DNA from: Leptodactylus fallax
Taxonomy: Eukaryota > Chordata > Amphibia > Anura > Leptodactylidae
DNA: 64,000 bases
Reading direction: 5' to 3'
Assembly: GCA_947044405.1 (NCBI GenBank)
Contig: CAMRHE010000654.1
Location: forward strand, 372,001-436,000
The notes beneath the pieces are model-generated. The model worked only from the letters and a program-made list of their open reading frames with translations, had not been told where the DNA came from and searched no databases. Both the position numbers and the translations under genes were made by a program. This document shows positions 56,420 through 64,000 of the stretch, piece by piece; position 1 is the first letter of the stretch, and every line of letters starts with the position of its first letter.

Positions 56420-56667
56420 TAGGGAAACGAGGGGGCTAAAGTGAGTTTACCTGGTGGTCTGTGGTAGAGAAATTGTAAATTCCAGTATCCCTGACCATCT
56501 ACAGTAGTAAAGGAGTTAATGTTCAGGGGCCGGGACCCCTTTCCATTAACAATATGTATAGCGGTTGTGGAACCAGGCCTTCCCCCGACCGCTATCATGA
56601 TGGTCCGGGGCCCCAGCCATCTCCAGCTGGCCGTGAGCCCCGTGCCCCTCCGATTGTTACGCCACTG
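56420..56667 (-). mobile_element. hAT fragment related to the 36982 element
   Basis: It ends GTTACGCCACTG, the inverse of the CAGRGGCGTAAC hAT end, and shares 'GACCGCTATCATGATGGTCC' type sequence with 37170-37200. The other end is not found, so the left limit is approximate. Confidence 0.6.
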
Positions 56668-58778
56668 CTGGTTGCTCAGGAATGAATCTCCTGTATACAT
56701 CTGCACTCAGAAAGTAATAACCAGGCACAGTGAATAATCCACGTAGGAATTATCACCTGAAACCCCTCTAGTTCAGTTATCCTATTTGCTGAATCATCCA
56801 CCAATAAGATTCTGGTTTCTCTCGCCAGTCTCTATCCTGATTTCTTAAAGTGTGTTCAGACACTGAGGAGTGTTGTGGTGAAAACCTCATCAAAAACCCA
56901 ATGCAGTAACTGTAAAATACTCTATACTTGGGTGAATTCTTACACGTTGTGAGGATGAGACCCTCAATTTATGTATCTTTCTTGGACATGTATCATTCTT
57001 TATTTGTATCAGTCTCACATATCTGTAGGAATGTAGAGCTGTGTTTACATTGTGGTCAATTCGCTCCAGTGGTTTTATGTGCATACCATGGAGAGAGGGC
57101 CGTTCTGACCCGTCAGTGTGATATCCCAGATGTCCAAAAGGGGGGGGAGTGGGCTAATGACCTGAAACTAACCTAGGCACCCACCTTTCCTTCTAACCGG
57201 CATACATTCCTCTTTTCATGAGGAGAGGGCTGGCTGGGGGGTGAAGGGTGGAGCTGGACAGGGTCTTCACACTGAGGTGGGGTGAGGTCTTGGGTCTTTG
57301 TGTGGAGCCTGGAAGAGAGACAGCTAAGAGAGAGCTGTGCTCAGGACCCTTCCTTAGGTCTGGTATTACTCTATACTTTATTCCCATTTTTGTTTTATGT
57401 GCTGTATCATCGCCCTTTAGCTCGTGTATTTATGCTTGATCATATTAATATTGTATATTTCTGTATATGCTATTAATTAGTACCGACCCACTTGGGTTAT
57501 TAAATATATAAAATTTATACAGCTCGTTTCATTCTACCCTACGAACTCGGTCTGCTCACAGGTTGTGAGTGGAAGGTTAAGAAGGGTGATCGCAGGTAGG
57601 CCAAGGGGCTTGGCAAGGCGATATTCTTCACACACGTTGACCCAAAAGATAATATTATTTGGAGGACTCGGCTTCTTATAAATACATGGAAATTTATTGA
57701 CATCTTCATGGAAAATAGATACAGGAAAACGTACAGAATAATAGATATGTCAGTCAATGTCTATCAGGCTTACATCATTAAAGAAATTCATAGTTAACTT
57801 TCTTTTCTGGTAACAACCTGGACTCCCTCGTGACTATGTTTGTTAATCTGTGTGTTGGTCACATCATGTCTCGAAATGATAGAGAGAGATAAACAGACCC
57901 CGACGTGTGTTTGTCATTTATATTCATTGGAGGGGGTGTACCCCAGTATAACCCTTGACACACCCATATATTCTAAGATAGAAGTTTGCTGTCAGCAGAA
58001 TAGAATTAACCCTTACATACAATAACACAGGGCAAATAAATTTTTCATCTGTAAAAACTATAACCACATCAACCTTTTCCCACCAGTGACATTTTTCGAT
58101 TTTCGTCTTTGACTCCCCCGCCTTCCAAACCCCATAACAATTTTTTTTATCTGTTCACAGAGCCATATGAGGGCTTACTGTTTGTGGGACAAATTGTTCT
58201 TCATATTGGTACCATTTATTATTCTGCACAATGTACTGGGAAGCTGGAAAAAAATTTCAGAATGGGGTAGAATTGGAGAAAAAGGGCATTTGTGCGACTT
58301 TCTTACAGGCTTTGATTTTACAGTGTTCACTCTGCAGCCTCAATGACAAGTTACCTGTATTTTATGTTTCGGTGCAATTCAGGGGAATACCAAATTTATA
58401 TAGTTTTATTTACATTTTAACCCCTTAACAAAAATCGAAAACTTTGCGAAAACAATCTTTTTCTTAGTCCATATTCTGACACCCATAACTTTTTTTATAT
58501 TTCCGTGTACAGGGATGCATAATGTGGTTTTTTTTGCGGGGCCAGGTGTACTTTTCACTTATACCATTTTGGGGAATGTCTATTGCTTTGATCACTTTTT
58601 ATTAGAATTTTTATAAGAGGTGAAACCGCAAAAAAATGGCGGTTCAGCACTTTTGATTTTTTTTCCCGCTACAACGTTCAACATATGGAAAAAATATTTT
58701 TATAAGTTTGTAGATCGAGCATTTTTGGACACAGAGATACCTAATGTGTATGTGCTTCACAGCAATTTTTTAGTTTTA
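56668..58778. other. Non-coding region between hAT fragment and Tc1
   Basis: The segment 56730-56850 resembles TRIM 3' flanking sequence (for example 'CCAATAAGATTCTGGTTTCT' and 'CAGTCTCTATCCTGATTTCTTA'), which may mark the 3' flank of a lost TRIM copy. The rest is AT-rich with no gene. Confidence 0.5.
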
Positions 58779-60420
58779 CAGTCATATGAAAAAGTTTGGG
58801 CACCCCTATTAATCTTAATCATTTTTAGTTCAAAATATTTGGGTGTTTGCAACAGCCATTTCAATTTGATATATCTAATAACTGATGGACACAGTAATAT
58901 TTCAGGATTGAAATGAGGTTTATTGTACTAACAGAAAATGTACAATATGCATTAAACCAAAATTTGACCGGTGCAAACATTTGGGTACCCTTATCATTTT
59001 ATTGATTTGAATACTCCTTTTTACTGACTTACTGAAGCACAAAATTGGTTTTGTAACCTCACTGAGCTTTGAACTTCATAGCCAGGTGTATCCAATCATG
59101 AGAAAAGGTATTTAAGGTGGCCAATTGCAAGTTGTTCTCCTATTTGAATCTCCTCTGAAGAGTGGCATCATGGGCTCCTCAAAACAACTCTCAAATGATC
59201 TGAAAACAAAGATTGTTCAACATAGTTGTTCAGGGGAAGGATACAAAAAGTTGTCTCAGAAATTTAACCTGTCAGTTTCCACTGTGAGGAACATAGTAAG
59301 GAAATGGAAGACCACAGGGACAGTTCTTGTTAAGCCCAGAAGTGGCAGGCTAATAAAAATATCAGAAAGGCAGAGAAGAAGAATGGTGAGAACAGTCAAG
59401 GACAATCCACAGACCACCTCCAAAGAGCTGCAGCATCATCTTGCTGCAGATGGTGTCACTGTGCATCGGTCAACAATACAGCACACTTTGCACAAGGAGA
59501 AGCTGTATGGGAGAGTGATGCGAAAGAAGCCGTTTCTGAAAGCACGCCACAAACAGAGTCGCCTGAGGTATGCAAAAGCACATTTGGACAAGCCAGCTTC
59601 ATTTTGGAAGAAGGTCCTGTGGACTGATGAAACAAAGATTGAGTTGTTTGGTCATACAAAAAGGCGTTATGCATGGCGTCAAAAAAACACAGCATTCCAA
59701 GAAAAACACTTGCTACCCACTGTAAAATTTGGTGGAGGTTCCATCATGCTTTGGGGCTGTGTGGCCAATGCCGGCACCGGGAATCTTGTTAAAGTTGAGG
59801 GTCGCATGGATTCAACTCAGTATCAGCAGATTCTTGAGAATAATGTACAAGAATCAGTGACAAATTTGAAGTTACGCCGGGGATGGATATTTCAGCAAGA
59901 CAATGATCCAAAACACAGCTCCAAATCTACTCAGGCATTCATGCAGAGGAACAATTACAATGTTCTGGAATGGCCATCCCAGTCCCCAGACCTGAATATC
60001 ATTGAACATCTGTGGGATCATTTGAAGCGGGCTGTCCATGCTCGGCGACCATCAAACTTAACTGAACTGGAATTGTTTTGTAAAGAGGAATGGTCAAAAA
60101 TACCTTCATCCAGGATCCAGGAACTGATTAAAAGCTACAGGAAGCGACTAGAGGCTGTTATTTTTGCAAAAGGAGGATCTACTAAATATTAACGTCACTT
60201 TTCTGTTGGGGTGCCCATACTTTTGCACCGGTCAAATTTTGGTTTAATGCATATTGCACATTTTCTGTTAGTACAATAAACCTCATTTCAATCCTGAAAT
60301 ATTACTGTGTCCATCAGTTATTAGATATATCAAATTGAAATGGCTGTTGCAAACACCCAAATATTTAGAACTAAAAATACTTAAGATTAATAGGGGTGCC
60401 CAAACTTTTTCATATGACTG
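58779..60420 (+). mobile_element. Tc1/mariner element with intact transposase, copy 2
   Basis: The ends match copy 1 (37808-39455). TA flanks both sides (58777-58778 and 60421-60422). The orientation is opposite to copy 1. The long inverted ends are almost identical to those of copy 1, indicating recent insertion. Confidence 0.95.
59170..60192 (+). CDS. Tc1 transposase (DD34E), intact frame, copy 2
   Basis: ATG 59170 is the start ('MGSSKQLS'); the codon opening the longer frame at 59125 is a TTG. The product has 340 residues with D153, D244 and E279 in DD34E spacing. It differs from copy 1 at about eight positions: K31, Leu-Ile at 61-62 instead of Pro-Arg (this breaks the GRPR motif used in DNA binding), Q171, G204, His-Leu at 284-285 and Ile near 331. 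The catalytic core is complete, but loss of GRPR may impair binding to its own ends. Confidence 0.93.
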   Translation: MGSSKQLSNDLKTKIVQHSCSGEGYKKLSQKFNLSVSTVRNIVRKWKTTGTVLVKPRSGRLIKISERQRRRMVRTVKDNPQTTSKELQHHLAADGVTVHRSTIQHTLHKEKLYGRVMRKKPFLKARHKQSRLRYAKAHLDKPASFWKKVLWTDETKIELFGHTKRRYAWRQKNTAFQEKHLLPTVKFGGGSIMLWGCVANAGTGNLVKVEGRMDSTQYQQILENNVQESVTNLKLRRGWIFQQDNDPKHSSKSTQAFMQRNNYNVLEWPSQSPDLNIIEHLWDHLKRAVHARRPSNLTELELFCKEEWSKIPSSRIQELIKSYRKRLEAVIFAKGGSTKY

Positions 60421-60996
60421 TATATGTTTTTTTTTTTTATATTTTTTTATTACTATTTTAGTAGTCCCCCTAGGTGGCTTGACACTACAATTGTTTGATT
60501 GCAAGTCCCATAGACTGCAATATAACTGTATTACAGTATAAGACTTTTGGTATGTTACTATTGCGGCTGGTCTATGACCAGCCGAATAGTAATATCCCTA
60601 TTGCAGGCCTGGAATCCTTCATAAGGCTCCAGGATGCCATGGGAACAGGTTGGGTCCTGCGATCTTGCCGCATGGGAGCCGGCCTACAACGGGAAAGATA
60701 CGGGGCGATTTTTTTTTTTTTTTAAACTTTGGTGGGGATCCTGGCCTGTAATGTCAGCTATCAGAGTGGACTCTGATCACAGACATTAGCTCTGGGTCTC
60801 CGCTGTACATTATAGCAGAGACCTGGTAGCTATGGCGGCCACACTGCAGCGGAGCGGCCGCCATGATTGAGACCTGGCATCTGCCGTACTATTATGGCAG
60901 ATGTCGGGAAGGGGTTAAAAAAACATGGCAAATATTGCAAGTTATTTTTTTCAGATGAGATTTTTCATGTGCTTTATGTGTGAATGCAACCTTAGG
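60421..60996. other. Non-coding region 3' of T7
   Basis: A T-run at 60710-60723 and a hairpin around 60800-60905 (GCGGCCACACTGCAGCGGAG, GGCCGCCATGATTG) are visible. No gene is seen. Confidence 0.45.
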
Positions 60997-62604
60997 TTAT
61001 GGTGGAATCTCCCATATGGTGCTTCCGCCTATCTTTATAGCACCATTTCCCACACATATTGCAGCATGAAGGGGCTCGGTGAAGGAGTCAGTGAAAGTGT
61101 GTAAGTGTCTGATGGGTTCACACAGCTCATAGAAGGACAGCTGCCCGGCCTCATAATCCAGACAGATCCTGAATCTATCACTGAAAATAATGTAAGGTAA
61201 CTGGATCTCTTTCCTGTCATGTATCACTGAATACTGATTTTTATCGAACCTCATCCACAAACTCCAGGACTTGTTATTATCTCGAATAAGTGACTGACTC
61301 CCCCTCCTGTCTATACTGGGATAACACATCCCCACACTCCACCACTCTGATCCAAAGATTTTTATGTCCCAGTAATGTCGCCCAGAGGAAAATCTCCTCC
61401 TGCTTATCACCTGATTATATCCAAAGAATCTCTCTGCTGTTACTGGACGATTCTGGTCCTGCCATGACCACATTGCAGTTTTCAGGTCATCTGATATATG
61501 GACATAATTACCAGCCGTGTTTACATCCAGTAATATGTCTGCAGGACCCTCCACATAGATCCCGCTCCTTATACCTGTTATTATGGCACATAATGTGTGT
61601 AATGTGTCTGAGATCACAGCCACATCCAGACCATCTACATCATGGCTCTGTCTATCATGTCCCCCTGTGTCCTCATCACCTCCCCCCTCCTCAGGATCAC
61701 ACAAGTCACCTGTGTCTGGTTCCTGTAAGACAGTCAGTGGATCAGTCATGTTACACAGCTCCTCAATGTGCCTCATCTTCATGGACAGCTCGTCCTTCTT
61801 TATTTCCAGCTTCTGGATCAGAGCAGACAGTGACAGTGACTTTTCCTTCTCCTGCCTGGAGATCTCACTCAGGACCTTCTTCTCCAGGTCATCCAGTCGT
61901 CTCCTGATGTCTCTAAACAGGGCAGTGACTCTCTCGGCTTCTCCAGATGCTTTCTCTTGGGCTTTTCTCCTGAGCTCCTCCAGACTCTGAACTCTTTCCT
62001 CAGTCTTCTTTCTCTTTGTGATCAGTGTCTGGCGAACATTTCTCAGTTTCTTCTTCTTCTTCTCAGAGGCCTCATCCAGCATCTCCACCCGATGTCCTCG
62101 ATGTTCTCCAGTCAAACTACAGGACACACAGATACAAGCAGCATCCTCAGTACAGTAATATTCCAGGATCTTCTTATGGACAGAACATTTCCTCTTCTCC
62201 AGGTTAGTGCTGGGATCAGATAAGACGTGTTCTGGTGACTTGCTGTGAACTTTCAGATGTTTATCACACAGAGAAGCTTCACAGTGTAGACAGGATTTCA
62301 CAGCAGGTTCAGGAGAGTCCACACAGTAAGTACAGCAGATCCCGGTTTCTGTCAGTGTTGGTTGAGTAGTCAATAAATTCTCCATTATATTACGTAGAGC
62401 TAAGTTCCTCATCGGTACAGGCCGCTCCTGAAACTCTTCTCTACATTGAGGACAGGAATAAACTCCAGACTGGTCCTGTGTATCCAGCACACGATCAATA
62501 CAGACCCGGCAGAAGTTGTGTCCACATCTCAGCATTACAGGATCTGTATAAGTGCTCAGACAGATGGAGCAGTCCAGCTCGGCTCTCAGGTCAGAGGACA
62601 CCAT
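60997..62604 (-). CDS. TRIM copy T7: intact intronless RING/B-box/coiled-coil/PRY-SPRY protein
   Basis: ATG 62604 has a strong Kozak context (gccATGG); the longer frame opens only with a GTG at 62652. The 535-residue protein carries a C3HC4 RING (C12, C15, C27, H29, C32, C35, C51, C54), B-box1 (about 91-120), B-box2 with all ligands (C140, H143, C151, D154, C159, C162, H168, H171), a Lys/Glu-rich coiled coil (about 175-305), an acidic 'EEGGGDEDTGGHD' hinge and PRY-SPRY (about 345-530). The RING predicts ubiquitin ligase activity and SPRY predicts target binding; the target is unknown. A TATA box lies 68 bp upstream. Of the eight copies this and T3 are the best candidates for function. Confidence 0.94.
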   Translation of the reverse strand: MVSSDLRAELDCSICLSTYTDPVMLRCGHNFCRVCIDRVLDTQDQSGVYSCPQCREEFQERPVPMRNLALRNIMENLLTTQPTLTETGICCTYCVDSPEPAVKSCLHCEASLCDKHLKVHSKSPEHVLSDPSTNLEKRKCSVHKKILEYYCTEDAACICVSCSLTGEHRGHRVEMLDEASEKKKKKLRNVRQTLITKRKKTEERVQSLEELRRKAQEKASGEAERVTALFRDIRRRLDDLEKKVLSEISRQEKEKSLSLSALIQKLEIKKDELSMKMRHIEELCNMTDPLTVLQEPDTGDLCDPEEGGGDEDTGGHDRQSHDVDGLDVAVISDTLHTLCAIITGIRSGIYVEGPADILLDVNTAGNYVHISDDLKTAMWSWQDQNRPVTAERFFGYNQVISRRRFSSGRHYWDIKIFGSEWWSVGMCYPSIDRRGSQSLIRDNNKSWSLWMRFDKNQYSVIHDRKEIQLPYIIFSDRFRICLDYEAGQLSFYELCEPIRHLHTFTDSFTEPLHAAICVGNGAIKIGGSTIWEIPP

Positions 62605-62671
62605 GGCTAATAGAAAAAGGAAGAGAGAAATAAAACTACAATTCTCTGACACTCAGAAACCAGAGGGCGGG

Positions 62672-62678
62672 TTTTATA
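62672..62678 (-). promoter_or_regulatory. TATA box of T7
   Basis: TATAAAA on the minus strand, 68 bp upstream of the ATG and followed by CCCGCCC. The same box occurs for T8 at 63547-63553. Confidence 0.6.
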
Positions 62679-62689
62679 CTTGTATCCAA

Positions 62690-63280
62690 AGGGAAAGGCC
62701 AAGCAGCGCAAGATCAGTCACGATTAACCAGTTCATAGACAACTATCATAGTCATGTATTATATCTATGGTATACTTAGGGCCTACATTGTGCTCACATA
62801 TAAAAAAGTAGGGTTCGTACTAGCAGGGAAGATTCTGGAAGTAACATTTAGAAATGTTTAGTAGTAAATATGAAAAACACTGAGATTACCACATTAAAAA
62901 AAAATAAATAAATCACCGGCTCTAGGTGGCTCAACTTCAGCGTATATTCTTAGGCTATGTTCACACACCAGATATTGCACCAGAACCCCCCATCAAAATC
63001 CACCACCCATGGTGGTATCAGAAAGATTTCTTGCTCCCATTCATGTCAAACTCTGGGTGAAATCCAGTCGAAGATCAAGCAGGATGCTAGCAGAAAATGA
63101 AAAGTCTTCCTCCCATTGAAATGAATGGGAGGCAGAATTGTTGAGACGTTGAAGCTAGGCTTACTGCTTGCTGTCTTGAGTGGTTCACCTATTTTCCTCC
63201 GCTCCTCTTTCTTAGACTAGGTTTACATCTGCATTGGAGTCTGTGAGGAGACTCTGCCTCAGATTCCATATAAAATCAAC
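62690..63280. other. T7 upstream region
   Basis: 62690-62900 matches 63580-63790 upstream of T8 ('TACTTAGGGCCTA' and 'AAGTAGGGTTC' blocks), showing that T7 and T8 are duplicates. 62950-63280 contains MITE-like sequence ('GGCTATGTTCACACACC', 'CATTGAAATGAATGGGAGGC'). Confidence 0.6.
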
Positions 63281-63480
63281 AGAACTAAACATCTCATCAG
63301 TACAGGCCGCTCCGGAAACTTTTCTCTACATTCAGGACAGGAATAAACTCCAGACTGGTCCTGTGTATCCAGCACACGATCAATACAGACCCGGCAGAAG
63401 CTGTGTCCACATCTCAGCATTACAGGATCTGTATAAGTGCTCAGACAGTCCAGCTCGGCTCTCAGGTCAGAGGACGCCAT
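63281..63480 (-). pseudogene. TRIM copy T8: N-terminal remnant with a broken RING
   Basis: ATG 63480 starts a reading frame identical in style to T5 and T7, but a 9-bp deletion removes Ser-Ile-Cys after C12, taking away the second zinc ligand of the RING. TRIM homology ends after 'VLMRCLV' at about 63281, where unrelated MITE-like sequence begins. B-boxes, coiled coil and SPRY are absent. The promoter including TATAAAA (63547-63553) is kept, so a short transcript could still be made. Confidence 0.9.
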
Positions 63481-63790
63481 GGCTGATGGAGGAAGGAAGA
63501 GAGAAACGAAACTACAATTGTCTGACACTCAGAAACTGGAGGTTGGTTTTATACTTGTATCCAAAGGGCATGGCTGAACAGCACAAGGTCAGTCGCTATT
63601 AACCAGTTCATAGACCACGATCATGGTCATGTATTATAGCTGCAGTATACTTAGGGCCTATGTTGTTCTCACAAATAAAAAGTAGGGTTCCTAGTAGCAG
63701 GATAGATTCTGGAAGTAACAGTCAGAATTGTTTAGTAGTAAATATGAAAAACACTGAGATAAGAGCCACATTAAAATAAAAAAAATCACC

Positions 63791-64000
63791 ATACATAGGA
63801 CAGAGAAAGCTATACAATGGACTCAGGCTAAATTCTATAAACTAGTGAACAAGCCTGATAAACTACTAGCCTTTAAAATTAGGGCCCATCAGAAGCTAAA
63901 CAATATCTACCAAGTGCGAGACTTGGGTGGCAGACTTACTTCTAATCTCAACTCCATCTACACTCAATTTCACCAGTTCTATCAGAAATTGTACTCTGCC
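63791..64000 (+). mobile_element. Start of an L1/Tx1-like non-LTR ORF2 fragment, runs off the window
   Basis: One plus-strand phase is open for 70 codons to the window end and reads 'KFYKLVNKPDKLLAFKIR', 'VRDLGGRLTSN' and 'IYTQFHQFYQKLYS'. This pattern (NKPxKLLA, then FxxFYxxLYS) is typical of the segment between endonuclease and reverse transcriptase in L1-clade ORF2 proteins. No start is present, so it is 5'-truncated near 63791, or the element begins there. The reverse transcriptase should lie to the right. Confidence 0.7.

Noticed and set aside
62604..62652. N-terminal extension 'MSENCSF' for T7 and T5
   Set aside because: The first codon is GTG, not ATG, and lies close to the TATA box; the downstream ATG has a strong Kozak context and matches all paralogues.

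Overview
This window is eukaryotic, almost certainly from an anuran amphibian (frog or toad). The evidence is the absence of bacterial gene density, an intronless family of vertebrate RING/B-box/coiled-coil/PRY-SPRY (TRIM) genes, Tc1/mariner, hAT, Penelope and Ty3/gypsy transposons of vertebrate type, foldback MITEs with terminal motifs of the kind I associate with frog genomes, and several minisatellites. No tRNA, rRNA, CRISPR or operon structure was seen. Species assignment is inference.

The backbone is a tandem cluster of eight TRIM copies, all transcribed leftward (minus strand): T1 (6575-7396), T2 (17986-19603), T3 (26102-27685), T4 (31830-33426), T5 (40748-44209, split), T6 (52273-53835), T7 (60997-62604) and T8 (63281-63480). 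Each full copy is a single exon with RING, two B-boxes, coiled coil and PRY-SPRY, resembling TRIM25-like/finTRIM-like E3 ligases. Only T3 and T7 look fully intact. T6 has an open frame but a dismantled second B-box. T2 and T4 each carry a +1 frameshift in a homopolymer. T1 is cut by an LTR retrotransposon, T5 by a Penelope-like element, and T8 is a 200-bp remnant with a broken RING. Most copies share a proximal promoter with a TATAAAA-like box about 60-85 bp upstream of the ATG. T4 and T5, with about 4 kb around them, are a visible segmental duplication.

Mobile elements fill most of the rest. From left to right: a Ty3/gypsy element (1-6567) with gag, pol, a probable -1 frameshift signal and a 3' LTR; a 3.28-kb hAT element (9926-13208) with a perfect 8-bp target duplication; a 312-bp-armed near-perfect palindrome enclosing a hammerhead-ribozyme-like motif (23628-24313) inside a 35-bp minisatellite; a Tc1 element (29001-30631) inside a 97-bp tandem array; a nested hAT (36917-40431) carrying a second hAT fragment and a Tc1 with an intact transposase; a 5'-truncated Penelope element (42038-43896); a 1.24-kb hAT element (44789-46028) whose empty site is preserved in the T4 paralogue; a decayed Tc1 (51600-52242); a second copy of the first intact Tc1 family (58779-60420); and the beginning of an L1-like ORF2 running off the right end.

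The picture is a young, birth-and-death immune-type gene family expanding by tandem duplication while being disrupted by transposons. The most unusual signals are the palindrome with its ribozyme-like centre, two further hammerhead-like cores (42101-42140 and 48786-48832), the frameshift cassette in the gypsy element, and the B-box2 loss in T6.
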